A stretch of DNA of 64,000 nt, taken from NCBI GenBank assembly GCA_902788705.1, contig CADALE010000011.1, positions 1-64,000 on the forward strand, written 5' to 3'. This DNA is from an uncultured Coriobacteriaceae bacterium. Its GTDB lineage: Bacteria; Actinomycetota; Coriobacteriia; Coriobacteriales; Atopobiaceae. Shown here one piece after another: positions 56,081 to 64,000 of the stretch. A program made the translations under genes and the position numbers. The notes beneath the pieces are model-generated. The model had not been told where the DNA came from. It saw only the letters and a program-made list of their open reading frames with translations, and ran no database searches. Positions within the stretch are counted from its first letter, which is position 1. Every line of letters begins with the position of its first letter.

Positions 56081-56950
56081 ATGAACCTGAATGTTACCCG
56101 CCGTCAGATGCTTGGCCTCAGCGCCTCCGCCATCGCTGCCCTTGGCCTCGCTGCCTGCGGCGCCAGCAGCGACAGCGCCGACGGCGGCGAGGCTGCGGCC
56201 GACGCCTCCGACGTCAAGACCCTCACCTTCGAGCCCGGCAAGCTCACCGTGGCCACCGGCAACCCCGCATGGGAGCCCTGGGTCATGAACGACGACCCCG
56301 AGTCCGGCGAGGGCTTCGAGGCCGCGCTCATCTATGCGCTGGCTGCCCAGATGGGCTTCGCGGCCGACGAGGTCGTGTGGACCCGCACCGAGTTTGACGA
56401 GGCCTGCGCTCCTGGCGACCACGATTGGGACATGAACATCCAGCAGGTCTCCATCAACGACGACCGCAAGAAGGCCGTTGACTTCTCGCCTGCGTACTTC
56501 GTTCCCACCCAGGCCCTGATCGTGCGCGGCGACGGCAAGTATGCCGGCGCCACCACCTGCGCCGAGTTTGACGGCGCCACCATCGCCGTCATGGTGGGCA
56601 CCACCGCCGACGAGTTCGTCTCTGCCGCCATGCCTGGCGCCAAGATCGAGTACTTCAACAACAACTCCGACGCCGCTGCCGCCGTTACCTCCGGCCAGGC
56701 CGACGGTCTCGTGACCGACACCCCGCAGGCCGTGTACATGGCCGAGTCCGAGCAGGTTGAGGGCGGCATCGTCGTGGGCCAGATCCCCGATTCCTCCGAC
56801 GCCGGCCTGGGCATCACCCTGCCGCTGGGCTCTGCCCTCACCCCGTTCGTGACCGACGCCATGAACGCCATCCTCGACGACGGCACCGTCCAGGGCCTCA
56901 TCGACACCTGGCTGAAGGCCTACACGAGCGACATTCCCGTGCTTGCCTAA
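56081..56950 (+). CDS. Amino-acid ABC transporter, substrate-binding lipoprotein
   Basis: The 289-residue protein has a signal with both a twin-arginine-like start (NVTRRQMLGLS) and a lipobox LAAC, so it is probably a Tat-exported lipoprotein. The mature part is a type II periplasmic-binding fold (PBPb): KLTVATGNPAWEPW, EGFEAALIYALAAQMGF, WDMNIQQVSINDDRKKAVDFSPAYF, and the GQADGLVTDTPQAVYM segment. This is the family for polar amino acids. The ATG at 56081 follows AAAGGAACC. A hairpin then separates it from the permease and ATPase genes, an arrangement that usually gives more binding protein than membrane parts. Confidence 0.93.
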   Translation: MNLNVTRRQMLGLSASAIAALGLAACGASSDSADGGEAAADASDVKTLTFEPGKLTVATGNPAWEPWVMNDDPESGEGFEAALIYALAAQMGFAADEVVWTRTEFDEACAPGDHDWDMNIQQVSINDDRKKAVDFSPAYFVPTQALIVRGDGKYAGATTCAEFDGATIAVMVGTTADEFVSAAMPGAKIEYFNNNSDAAAAVTSGQADGLVTDTPQAVYMAESEQVEGGIVVGQIPDSSDAGLGITLPLGSALTPFVTDAMNAILDDGTVQGLIDTWLKAYTSDIPVLA

Positions 56951-56964
56951 GCACCTGATTGACC

Positions 56965-57000
56965 GACGCGGGGCGAGGGGGAGACTCCTCGCCCCGCGTC
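56965..57000 (+). terminator. Intercistronic hairpin after the binding-protein gene
   Basis: A 14-bp perfect stem (56965-56978 with 56987-57000) stands 14 bases after the stop. No T-run follows. It probably attenuates read-through into the permease or protects the upstream mRNA. Confidence 0.7.
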
Positions 57001-57064
57001 ACTGTTGGCCAACAAGTTGGCTGCCCACGTATTCCACGCACCCGAGCACAAAGGTGGTCTGAGG

Positions 57065-57922
57065 ATGCCAAACCGCACTAACTACGACGTGAGCTCCGTC
57101 GAACGGGAGCGCGAGGAGTATCGCAAGCAAGAGCGCACGCGGTCGGTGGTTACCAGCATCAGCTCGTCGCTTGCCCTCGTGGCCCTGGTCGTGGTCACGC
57201 TGCACTTCTCGCCCGGCTGGCCGCGCGTCAAGGAGTCGTTCTTCTCGGCCGAGTACTTCGCGCAGGCGTGGCCGCAGGTGGTGGAGGGCCTGTGGCTTAA
57301 CATCCGCGTGCTGGGCGTCGCGCTGGTGGGCGTGGCCATTCTGGGCATGTCGCTTGCCCTCGTGCGCATGACCACGTCGGCGGTGATGTTCCCGCTGCGC
57401 GTGCTCGCTCGCTTCTACACCACCATCATGCGCGGCATCCCCATGATCGTGGTGCTGTACCTCATCGGGTTTGGCATCCCGGGCCTCAAGCTCTTCGGGC
57501 GCATCGACAAGGCGGTGCTGGGCACCATAGCCGTCGTGATGAGCTACTCGGCCTACATCGCCGAGGTGCTGCGCGCCGGCTTCGAGGACGTGCACCCCTC
57601 CCAGCGCGCCTCGGCGCGCTCGCTGGGCCTCACCACGGGGCAGACCATGTGGTACGTCATCATCCCTCAGGGCATCCGCAAGATTGCCCCGGCCCTCATG
57701 AACGACTTCATCTCCATGCAGAAGGACGTTGGCCTCATCTCCACGCTGGGTGCCGTCGACGCGGTGCGCGCCGCGCAGATCGTGGTGGCCAAGACCTACA
57801 ACTTCACGCCGTACGTGGTGGCCAGCATCCTCTTCATCCTGATGAGCGTGCCCTTCATCCTTCTGAACGACTGGTATTCCGAGCGTCTCCGCAAGCGCGA
57901 GCAGACGGGAGGCATGGTCTGA
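57065..57922 (+). CDS. Amino-acid ABC transporter permease
   Basis: The protein has a charged N-terminus and about five membrane helices. The His/Glu/Gln permease signature is VEGLWLNIRVLGVALVGVAILGMSLALVR followed by RGIPMIVVLYLIGFGIPG, and the EAA loop is VLRAGFEDVHPSQRASARSLGLTTGQTMWYVIIPQGIRKIAPALMNDF. The length is 285 residues. The ATG at 57065 follows GAGG. Its TGA overlaps the ATG of the ATPase gene (ATGTC start at 57922), so they are co-translated. It works with the binding protein upstream. Confidence 0.94.
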   Translation: MPNRTNYDVSSVEREREEYRKQERTRSVVTSISSSLALVALVVVTLHFSPGWPRVKESFFSAEYFAQAWPQVVEGLWLNIRVLGVALVGVAILGMSLALVRMTTSAVMFPLRVLARFYTTIMRGIPMIVVLYLIGFGIPGLKLFGRIDKAVLGTIAVVMSYSAYIAEVLRAGFEDVHPSQRASARSLGLTTGQTMWYVIIPQGIRKIAPALMNDFISMQKDVGLISTLGAVDAVRAAQIVVAKTYNFTPYVVASILFILMSVPFILLNDWYSERLRKREQTGGMV

Positions 57923-58698
57923 TGTCAGCCGAGTACACCCTTGACACCGATTCCCGCTTTGGCGAGAAGGTCCTGCGCCTTGACAACGTGGTAAAGCGCT
58001 TCGGCGACCTCACCGTGCTCGACCACATCTCGTTTGACGTGCGCAAGCACGAGACGGTGGCGCTGCTGGGCCCCTCCGGCTCGGGCAAGTCCACGGTGAT
58101 GAAGTGCATCAACCTGCTGGAGCAGGTCAACGACGGCCAGATCTGGCTGGGCGACACCGACCTCACCGACCCACGCGAGAACCAGGACGCCATCCGCTCG
58201 CGCATCGGCGTCGTGTTCCAGCAGTTCAACCTGTTCAGCCACATGACGGTGCTGAACAACGTGACGCTAGCCGCTCGCAAGGTGCACCACTGGCCCCGCG
58301 AGAAGGCCGAGGAGAAGGCCATGGGCCTGCTCAGGCGCATCGGCATGGACCACAAGGCCAAGGAGTATCCTGACCGCCTCTCTGGTGGTCAGCAGCAGCG
58401 CGTGGCCATCTGCCGTGCGCTCATGATGGAGCCCGAGCTCCTGCTGCTGGACGAGATTACCTCGGCGCTCGACCCGCTGCTGGTGGGCGAGGTGCTGGAG
58501 ATGGTGGGCGAGCTTAAGAGCCAGGGCGCCACCATCCTCATGGCCACGCACGAGATGAGCTTCGCCCACGACGCGGCCGACCGCATCGTGCTGCTGAGGG
58601 GCGGCCACATTGCCGAGAACGGCAGCCCCGAGCAGGTGATGGATAACCCCACCGACCCCGAGACGCAGGCGTTCTTCGCGGCATACAACCGCGTGTAG
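57922..58698 (+). CDS. Amino-acid ABC transporter ATP-binding protein
   Basis: All ABC motifs are present: Walker A LLGPSGSGKSTVMKCINLLE, Q-loop VFQQFNLFSHMTV, signature RLSGGQQQRVAICRAL, Walker B LLLLDEITSALDP and the switch His in ATHEMSFA. This is the GlnQ/HisP subgroup. It has an N-terminal extension of about 15 residues (MSAEYTLDTDSRFGEKV). The length is 258 residues. The start at 57922 overlaps the permease stop. The three genes make a complete importer; the substrate, probably a polar amino acid or derivative, is not determined. Confidence 0.95.
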   Translation: MSAEYTLDTDSRFGEKVLRLDNVVKRFGDLTVLDHISFDVRKHETVALLGPSGSGKSTVMKCINLLEQVNDGQIWLGDTDLTDPRENQDAIRSRIGVVFQQFNLFSHMTVLNNVTLAARKVHHWPREKAEEKAMGLLRRIGMDHKAKEYPDRLSGGQQQRVAICRALMMEPELLLLDEITSALDPLLVGEVLEMVGELKSQGATILMATHEMSFAHDAADRIVLLRGGHIAENGSPEQVMDNPTDPETQAFFAAYNRV

Positions 58699-58716
58699 CC
58701 AAGGGGTTGCCGTACC

Positions 58717-58745
58717 GTGCCAAAAGGGGGTGCCCCTTTTGGCAC
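58717..58745 (+). terminator. Terminator-like hairpin after the ABC operon
   Basis: A 13-bp perfect stem (58717-58729 with 58733-58745) with a three-base loop starts 18 bases after the ATPase stop. The right arm contains TTTT. The next gene starts only 23 bases later. Confidence 0.65.
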
Positions 58746-58768
58746 CTTCGACCGTAAGGATGGCTGAC

Positions 58769-59173
58769 ATGGGCACCTATCTGGACCGCTCTCGCGAGCT
58801 GCGCGCCACCGCCGACCCTCACTACAACTGTGCGCAGGGCGTCTGCGTGCCCTTTGCCCAGCGGGCGGGCATGACCGACGAGCAGGTCTATGCCATGGCG
58901 CAGGGCTTTGGCCGCGGCATGGGCACCGGCAACGTGTGCGGCGCGTGCGTGGGTGGCGTCATGGCACTGGGCATGCTGGGCCTTGCCGACCGGTCCACCA
59001 CCGCCGACCTCGTGCGTCGCATGACGGCCTCTCACGGGGGCGTTATCACCTGCGCGCAGCTGCTTCGTCGTTGCGCCGAGGCGGGCGAGGATCGACACGT
59101 GCACTGCGACAACATGGTGTTCGAGGCTGTCTCGCTTGTGGAGGAGTACCTAAAGCGCGCCGAGGAGGCTTAG
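58769..59173 (+). CDS. C_GCAxxG_C_C family redox protein
   Basis: The family is named for its conserved cysteines, and it often carries or delivers a metal-sulfur centre in anaerobes. Here the pattern is HYNCAQGVCVPFAQ, GFGRGMGTGNVCGACVGGVMALG, VITCAQLLRRC and HVHCDNMVFEAV. The length is 134 residues. I chose the ATG at 58769 (MGTYLDRS) because AAGGA lies eight bases upstream; the ATG at 58760 is too close to it. The role in the cell is not known. Confidence 0.9.
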   Translation: MGTYLDRSRELRATADPHYNCAQGVCVPFAQRAGMTDEQVYAMAQGFGRGMGTGNVCGACVGGVMALGMLGLADRSTTADLVRRMTASHGGVITCAQLLRRCAEAGEDRHVHCDNMVFEAVSLVEEYLKRAEEA

Positions 59174-59317
59174 GGCCAATCCTGCCTTTCTATGGCGGGG
59201 ACTCCCCGGTTGGGACGTGGGTCGCAATGCGTCGGAAACGCGACGCCAGACGTCATCCTCGGCGCTATGATGGGATGCCTGCGCCACACGTCGTGGGGTG
59301 GAGAGGAAGGCGGCCGC

Positions 59318-59761
59318 ATGCTGTATACCCCCGTCACGAAGATTGCCCTCAAGCTGTGCTACGAAGCCCACGCGGGCCAGCTTGACAAGTCGGGCCTGCC
59401 CTACGTGTTTCATCCCTTTCACCTTGCCGAGCAGATGCAGACCGAGCACGAGGTATGCGTGGCCCTGCTGCACGACGTGATGGAGGACACGCCGCTTACC
59501 GCCGACGACCTTGTGGCAGCCGGCATTCCGCAGGAATACGTGGGCACGCTCCGCCTGCTCACGCACGACAAGCGGGTGCCCTACCTCGACTACGTGCAAT
59601 CGCTTGCGCATGACCCGGTGGCTCGCAAGGTGAAGATGGCCGACCTGCGCCACAACAGCGACCTTTCCAGGCTGAACCACCAGCCCACGTCCGCCGACCT
59701 GCGGCGCGTCGAGAAGTACCGTCAAGCTCTTGCGATTCTGGAAGCGCGGGGTGACGCATAG
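59318..59761 (+). CDS. HD-domain (RelA/SpoT hydrolase-like) protein (147 aa)
   Basis: The protein resembles the small hydrolase domain of SpoT/MESH1: YEAHAGQLDKSGLPYVFHPFHLAEQM (first His), CVALLHDVMEDTPLT (the HD pair) and VKMADLRHNSDLSRL (final Asp). Such proteins may hydrolyse (p)ppGpp or other nucleotides. At 147 residues it is shorter than MESH1 but keeps the metal ligands. The ATG at 59318 follows GAGAGGAAGG. It is a single gene, 151 bases before the FprA gene. The substrate is unproven. Confidence 0.9.
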   Translation: MLYTPVTKIALKLCYEAHAGQLDKSGLPYVFHPFHLAEQMQTEHEVCVALLHDVMEDTPLTADDLVAAGIPQEYVGTLRLLTHDKRVPYLDYVQSLAHDPVARKVKMADLRHNSDLSRLNHQPTSADLRRVEKYRQALAILEARGDA

Positions 59762-59912
59762 CCCGCCAGGTCACGTCGGCGGGCTCTCGCGCGGCGGCAT
59801 CCGCCCGTGCACAGATGCGGGCCTTTGCGGCAGAATGGCCCCGCAGGCATGCGCGGCATTCCCGAAGGGGTATGCTCTTGGGCATGGACATGACCAAGAG
59901 AAAGGGGCCACC

Positions 59913-61076
59913 ATGCAGCAGATTGCAGACGGCATCTTCTATATCGGCGTGAACGACCACGAGCTGGACCTCTTTGAGGGCCAGTACATCGTGCCCAACG
60001 GCATGGCCTACAACTCCTACGTCATCATGGACGAGAAGGTGGCCGTGATGGACGGCGTCGACGGCAACTTCGTCGACGAGTGGATGGGCAAGCTGGAGGC
60101 CGCCCTCGATGGCCGCACGCCCGATTACCTGGTAGTGCAGCACATGGAGCCCGACCACAGCGGCTCCATCCTCGCGTTCGTCGAGCGCTACCCTGAGGCC
60201 ACCATCGTGGGAAGCGTTGGTGCCTTCAACATGATGCAGAACTACTTCGGCACCAAGTTCGAGGGGCACAACCTTGTGGTGAAGGATGGTGCCACGCTCT
60301 CGTTGGGCACCAAGGAACTCACCTTCCTGGCTGCGATGAACGTCCACTGGCCCGAGGTCATCTTTACCTACGACGCCACCGACAAGGTGCTGTTCACGGC
60401 CGACGCCTTCGGTAAGTTCGGCGCGCTTGACGTGGACGAGGACTGGGACTGCGAGGCACGCCGTTACTACTTTGGCATCGTGGGCAAGTTCGGGCCGTTC
60501 GTGCAGAAGGCGCTGGCCAAGGTGGATCAGCTTGACGTGCAGGTGATTTGCCCGCTGCATGGCCCCATCCTCTCGGAGGACCTTGGCCACTACCTGGGCC
60601 AGTACCGCACGTGGTCGGCCTACGAGGTGGAGACCCCGGGCGTGGTGATTGCCTACAGCAGCGTGTACGGCCACACCAAGGAGGCCGTTGAGCTGCTTGC
60701 CGCGAAGCTTAAGGAGAAGGGCTGCCCGCGCGTGGTGGTTACCGACCTTGCCCGCGACGACCAGGCCGAGGCCGTGGAGGACGCGTTCCGCCACGGGCAT
60801 CTGGTGCTTGCCACCACCACCTACTGCGGCGGCATCTTCCCGGCGATGCACGAGTTCATCAGCCATCTGCTTGACCACGACTACCAGAAGCGCACGATCG
60901 CCTTCGTTGAGAACGGCTCGTGGGCCCCGGCGGCAACCAAGGGCATGAAGGCCCTGACCGACCAGATGAAGGGGATTACCTACGCTGAGCATGGCGTGAC
61001 GGTGAAGGGCTCGCTCAATGACGCCTCCCGCGCGCAGATCGACGCACTTGCCGAGGAGCTGGCGGCGCAGTTCTAG
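59913..61076 (+). CDS. FprA-family A-type flavoprotein (flavo-diiron protein)
   Basis: Flavo-diiron proteins reduce O2 and/or NO and protect anaerobes. Residues 1-250 are the metallo-beta-lactamase-like domain with the diiron ligands in VVQHMEPDHSGS (HxExDH), AMNVHWPEV (His), FTADAFGKF (Asp) and CPLHGPIL (His). Residues about 255-387 are the flavodoxin domain (VVIAYSSVYGHTKEAVELLA, TYCGGIFPAMHEFI and FVENGSWAP). The length is 387 residues, without a C-terminal rubredoxin, so a separate electron donor is needed. The ATG at 59913 follows GAAAGGGGCC. A clear terminator follows. Confidence 0.95.
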   Translation: MQQIADGIFYIGVNDHELDLFEGQYIVPNGMAYNSYVIMDEKVAVMDGVDGNFVDEWMGKLEAALDGRTPDYLVVQHMEPDHSGSILAFVERYPEATIVGSVGAFNMMQNYFGTKFEGHNLVVKDGATLSLGTKELTFLAAMNVHWPEVIFTYDATDKVLFTADAFGKFGALDVDEDWDCEARRYYFGIVGKFGPFVQKALAKVDQLDVQVICPLHGPILSEDLGHYLGQYRTWSAYEVETPGVVIAYSSVYGHTKEAVELLAAKLKEKGCPRVVVTDLARDDQAEAVEDAFRHGHLVLATTTYCGGIFPAMHEFISHLLDHDYQKRTIAFVENGSWAPAATKGMKALTDQMKGITYAEHGVTVKGSLNDASRAQIDALAEELAAQF

Positions 61077-61106
61077 CGCTGGCTGGCACTTCCTGCGCAC
61101 CTAGGA

Positions 61107-61149
61107 GGGCGGCCCGGTGGCGATGTGCCTGCCACCGGGCCGCCCTTTT
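61107..61149 (+). terminator. Intrinsic terminator of the FprA gene
   Basis: A 15-bp perfect stem (61107-61121 with 61131-61145) with a nine-base loop is followed directly by TTTT (61146-61149). This is the clearest plus-strand terminator in the window. Confidence 0.9.
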
Positions 61150-61225
61150 GCCCAAGCGGTCGCCCCGCGATAAGTCGTACTACACTATTCAGGCCGAACA
61201 CGTCACCCAACCGAAAGGATCTCCC

Positions 61226-62692
61226 ATGGCAAAGAGCAAGGACCACAAGAAGAAGCCCGCCCAGGACATCGTCGTGCCCAAGGCTGCCTCGGCAGACCTC
61301 GTGTGGCAGGGCGTGGACACGCAGCTGCCCTATCGCGCGACGGCGGGGCACGTCGACGTGCGCGCCGACGACGGCAAGCTCATCGGCAAGATGTTCTACC
61401 TGTCCTTCGTCGCCCTTCAGGACGGCGAGCCCAACCCGCAGCGACCGGTCACCTTCGCCTACAACGGTGGCCCTGGCAGCTGCAGCGTGCCCATTGACTT
61501 TGGTGGCATCGGACCCAAGCGGGTGCGCCCCAACGGCCTTGATCACATCCCTGCGTCCTCACCGCTCGAGGACAACCCGCACAGCATCCTGGACGCCACA
61601 GACCTTGTGTTTCTTGATGCGCTCTCCACTGGCTGGTCGCGCGTGGCCGAGGGAGTCGAGGACAAGCAGGTGTTTGGCATCGACGCCGACGCCGACTGCT
61701 TTGCGCGCGCCATCAGCGCGTGGCTGCAGGACAACGGCCGCTGGTCAAGCCCGGTGTACCTGTATGGCGAGTCGTACGGCACGGTGCGCAACTCCGTGCT
61801 GATGCGCCTTTTGGGCGAGCGCTCGATCAAGCTGACCGGCGTGGTGATGCTCTCGGCCATCTTCGACTGGGCCCAGGTGCAGCCCGGCTCCGACGCGTAC
61901 TACCTGGGCATGATGCCCACCTACGCGGCGACGGCCCAGCACTTTGGTCGTGCCGGCAAGGGCGTGGACGTTGACGAGTGGTTCGACCAGGCCATGGACT
62001 TCACGGAGGAGGTGCTTGCCCCGGCGCTGCTGAAGGGCGACCGCCTTTCGGCCGAGCGCGAGCGCGAGGTTGCCGAGCGCCTCTCGGACTTCATTGGCAT
62101 CCCGGTTAAGCACATCCTGGACAAGCACCTGCGAGTTGACCTCACCGACTTCCGCTCGACGCTGCTGGCTGACGAGCGCAAGGTGTGTGGCCGTCTTGAC
62201 ACGCGCTTCGTGAGCGACGCGCCCTCGTTCGTGCAGACCTCCAACCTGTGGGTTGCTGGCGAGGACGCCTCGGATGACGCCGTTGACAGCGCGTGGGTGA
62301 GCGCCTTCCGCGCGTTTTGCTCCGACGTGCTGGGGTATCGCAGCCCCGCGCGCTACATGGGCAACAACTATGCCAAGACCATGGTCAGCTGGATCTGGCG
62401 CCACGACATGCCCGGCACCGAAGAGACGGCCGACGCGCCCAACGTCGCGCTTGACATCGCGGTGGCCATGAGGCGCGACCCCACGATCAAGCTGGCCATC
62501 ATTGGTGGCCGCTACGACGCTGCCACTACGTGGTGGAACGTGGCCCACGACATGAGCTGCCAGTTCCTCTCAGACGAGCTGAAGGGACGCATTGTGTGGC
62601 ATCGCTACGGCTGCGGCCACATGGCCTACGTGGACGAGGCTACCAACGAGGCCATGGGTGCCGACATGCGCGCGTTCTACGCGATGCGCTAG
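61226..62692 (+). CDS. S10-family serine carboxypeptidase-like protein without signal peptide (488 aa)
   Basis: The catalytic-Ser motif is VYLYGESYGTVRN, with TFAYNGGPGSCSVPIDFGGIGP forming the oxyanion region, Asp in IIGGRYDAATTWWNV and His in YGCGHMAYVDE. These match the S10 family (carboxypeptidase Y-like), which in eukaryotes is secreted or vacuolar. Here the N-terminus is Lys-rich (MAKSKDHKKKPAQ) with no signal peptide, so it should be cytoplasmic. It would trim C-terminal residues from peptides. The ATG at 61226 follows AAAGGATC. It is a single gene read before the ROK kinase, with a small tandem repeat between. Confidence 0.88.
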   Translation: MAKSKDHKKKPAQDIVVPKAASADLVWQGVDTQLPYRATAGHVDVRADDGKLIGKMFYLSFVALQDGEPNPQRPVTFAYNGGPGSCSVPIDFGGIGPKRVRPNGLDHIPASSPLEDNPHSILDATDLVFLDALSTGWSRVAEGVEDKQVFGIDADADCFARAISAWLQDNGRWSSPVYLYGESYGTVRNSVLMRLLGERSIKLTGVVMLSAIFDWAQVQPGSDAYYLGMMPTYAATAQHFGRAGKGVDVDEWFDQAMDFTEEVLAPALLKGDRLSAEREREVAERLSDFIGIPVKHILDKHLRVDLTDFRSTLLADERKVCGRLDTRFVSDAPSFVQTSNLWVAGEDASDDAVDSAWVSAFRAFCSDVLGYRSPARYMGNNYAKTMVSWIWRHDMPGTEETADAPNVALDIAVAMRRDPTIKLAIIGGRYDAATTWWNVAHDMSCQFLSDELKGRIVWHRYGCGHMAYVDEATNEAMGADMRAFYAMR

Positions 62693-62710
62693 GACCTGGG
62701 AAAGGGGCAG

Positions 62711-62757
62711 GACAGCGGGGACGGGGCGGACAGCGGGGACGGGGCGGACAGCGGGGA
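62711..62757 (+). repeat. 18-bp tandem repeat, about 2.6 copies
   Basis: The unit GACAGCGGGGACGGGGCG occurs at 62711-62728 and 62729-62746, and partly from 62747. The core GGACAGCGGGGACG resembles the first half of the dispersed 28-bp repeats. It lies directly before the ribosome site of the ROK kinase gene and could alter its translation. Confidence 0.8.
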
Positions 62758-62762
62758 AGACC

Positions 62763-63683
62763 ATGGCAAAGCAGTATCTGGTACTGGATATCGGCGGCAC
62801 GTTCATCAAGTATGCGCTCATGGACGAGGAGGCCAACTTCATCGAGCAGGGCAAGGTGCTTGCCGACACCTCCTGCGAGGAGGCCACGCTGGCTTCGCTT
62901 GGCGTGCTCGAGGCCAAGATGAGCGAGCACGAGTACGAGGGCGTGGCCATCAGCATGCCCGGTCGCATCGGTACCAAGGAGGGCATCGCCTACACCGGCG
63001 GCGCCTTCCAGTGGGTGCACAACTACCCGGCGGCCGAGCGCTACGGCACCGTGTTCGGCAAGCCCTGCACCATCGCCAACGACGGCAAGTGTGCGGCGTT
63101 TGCCGAGAGCTGGATGGGTGCCCTTTCCGACGTGGACTCTGGCGCGGTGATCGTGCTGGGTACGGGCATCGGCGGCGGCATCGTGATCAACAACGAGGTG
63201 TGGATGGGTGCCACGGGCGGCGCAGGCGAGCTCTCGGCCTTCCCCTGCAACTTCGACGTGTTCCGCGAGCCCATCACCTTCACGAACGGCATCACCGGCG
63301 TGTGGGCGGGCCGCTGCTCGGCTGGCTCCATCGTGGGGCAGTATGGGTACAAGAAGGCCCTTGGCCAGGTGGACGGCATCCGCCTCTTTGACGACTACGA
63401 GGCGGGCGACCCGGTGGCCAAGGCCGTCATCGACGAGTTCGCGTTCCAGATGTCGGTGGGCATCTACGGCATCCAGAGCGTGCTCGACCTGCCGCGCTAC
63501 GCCATCGGCGGTGGCATCAGCGCCCGTCCCGAGACCACCACGGTGGTGCGTGACGCCGTGGACAAGCTCTTTGCCGAGCAGACGATGGTTCCCTTCGGCA
63601 AGCCCGAGGTCGTCACCTGCAAGTTTGGCAACGAGGCCAACCTCATCGGCGCGCTGGCTTTCCACCTGCGCAACCAGCAGTAA
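62763..63683 (+). CDS. ROK-family sugar kinase
   Basis: The 306-residue protein has an intact ROK core: phosphate loop LVLDIGGTFIKYALMD, GVAISMPGRIG, ANDGKCAAFAESWMG, IVLGTGIGGGIVINNEVW and YAIGGGISARPE. The catalytic Asp is in IANDGKCAA. The usual ROK zinc site (CxCGxxGC) is absent, as in some members; in its place is PCNFDVFREPITFTNG. It may phosphorylate glucose, a manno-sugar or beta-glucoside; the substrate cannot be read. The ATG at 62763 follows GGGGAAG. It ends before a pair of hairpins. Confidence 0.92.
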   Translation: MAKQYLVLDIGGTFIKYALMDEEANFIEQGKVLADTSCEEATLASLGVLEAKMSEHEYEGVAISMPGRIGTKEGIAYTGGAFQWVHNYPAAERYGTVFGKPCTIANDGKCAAFAESWMGALSDVDSGAVIVLGTGIGGGIVINNEVWMGATGGAGELSAFPCNFDVFREPITFTNGITGVWAGRCSAGSIVGQYGYKKALGQVDGIRLFDDYEAGDPVAKAVIDEFAFQMSVGIYGIQSVLDLPRYAIGGGISARPETTTVVRDAVDKLFAEQTMVPFGKPEVVTCKFGNEANLIGALAFHLRNQQ

Positions 63684-63699
63684 CCAAGACGCAGAGGGA

Positions 63700-63764
63700 C
63701 CGGAGGGAACTCCCCTCCGGCCCCTAAGATAGAGCGGCCGGAGGGGAGTTCCCTTCCGGCCGCT
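63700..63764. terminator. Two related hairpins between convergent genes
   Basis: The first stem is 63700-63707 with 63713-63720, the second 63733-63746 with 63751-63764. The two are inverted copies of the same 20-base sequence (core GGAGGGGAGTTCCC), so the whole can also form one large stem. It should stop transcription from both sides. Confidence 0.65.
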
Positions 63765-63783
63765 CCTTCGTCTGCGTTGCGCG

Positions 63784-64000
63784 CTAGTCGAAGTAGATGG
63801 TGCCGTCCACGTCGATCTCGAACTGGGTGCTGCCCGTGAAGTAGTAGTCGCCAAAGGCGTCCTCGATGCAGAAGCAGTAGAGGTAGACGCCATCGGGCAG
63901 GTAGCTGTAGGTGACGTTCAGCGACGAGCTGGTGACCGTGTAGGGGTTGCCCTCGTAGGCAGTCTCCGTGAGGTTCTGGTCGGCCGAATAGGCCTTGTAT
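63784..64000 (-). CDS. C-terminal fragment of an unidentified protein
   Basis: The minus-strand frame is open from the window end to the TAG at 63784-63786, giving 71 residues rich in Tyr, Thr, Ser and Asp. It reads as beta-strand-rich (NPYTVTSSSLNVTYSYLPDGVYLYCFCIEDAFGDYYF...FEIDVDGTIYFD), like the end of an extracellular or lipoprotein domain. A codon bias matching the neighbours supports it as a gene. The start lies outside the window and no family is recognised. Confidence 0.7.
   Translation of the reverse strand, partial: YKAYSADQNLTETAYEGNPYTVTSSSLNVTYSYLPDGVYLYCFCIEDAFGDYYFTGSTQFEIDVDGTIYFD

Noticed and set aside
59559..61100. 513-codon open frame on the minus strand
   Set aside because: Covers the HD-domain end and FprA gene in antisense; FprA motifs settle the coding strand.

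Overview
The window is high-GC, densely packed bacterial DNA. The gene families fit an anaerobic, sugar-fermenting Coriobacteriia-type actinomycete (Olsenella/Atopobiaceae or Collinsella-like). This assignment is an inference from gene content and base composition: an expansion of GH1 6-phospho-beta-glucosidases, an FprA flavo-diiron protein, a SirTM/Zn-macrodomain pair, several zinc-ribbon membrane proteins and a DUF3516 helicase. No rRNA, tRNA, CRISPR array, phage or transposase gene was seen.

Layout. 1-5.6 kb: the 3' part of proA, a broken kup potassium transporter, a small conserved protein, a broken GH1 gene and a YitT-family membrane protein. 5.6-10.9 kb: an HxlR regulator divergent from a SirTM sirtuin/Zn-macrodomain operon, a lipoprotein, and an SPFH plus DUF4428 zinc-ribbon pair. 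10.9-17.8 kb: a repeat block, then a minus-strand operon of a DUF3516 helicase, a 7TM sensor-like protein, a histidine kinase and a LuxR-type response regulator. 18-22 kb: an RlmKL-type rRNA methyltransferase, a MITE-like inverted-repeat segment and small enzymes. 22-38 kb: a carbohydrate island with an RpiR regulator, five GH1 genes (one frameshifted), deoC, manA, a cellobiose-type PTS IIC, HAD phosphatases and a VOC protein. 38-43 kb: a HelD-type helicase, an unusual EIIB-like/ROK fusion and a Cof-type HAD. 43-48.4 kb: thymidine kinase overlapping three tandem SAM-hydrolase (DUF62) paralogues and a GNAT, facing ahcY. 48.6-56 kb: another GH1, a DUF4428 protein, an alpha/beta hydrolase, a STAS-kinase fusion, a DpnI-like protein with its catalytic residues replaced, and an MTA/SAH deaminase. 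56-64 kb: a polar amino-acid ABC transporter, a C_GCAxxG_C_C protein, an HD hydrolase, FprA, an S10 carboxypeptidase, a ROK sugar kinase and the end of an unidentified protein.

How the parts fit. The GH1 genes, PTS IIC, manA, HAD phosphatases and ROK proteins suggest PTS uptake of beta-glucosides or beta-mannosides followed by intracellular cleavage. A palindrome of the form TTAACCGRTTAA lies at or just downstream of the putative -10 boxes of three of these transcription units, with a weaker copy before manA, which points to one shared repressor encoded outside the window. A second theme is SAM/SAH/adenosine metabolism: three DUF62 proteins, AhcY and MtaD lie within 12 kb.

The most unusual items are the EIIB-like/ROK fusion, the DUF62 triplet in which two copies have lost the catalytic histidine, the apparently inactive DpnI homologue, a seven-unit palindromic 52-bp array, several other palindromic repeat families, and two genes (kup and a GH1) that look internally deleted. 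All homology calls come from reading motifs; no database search was possible.
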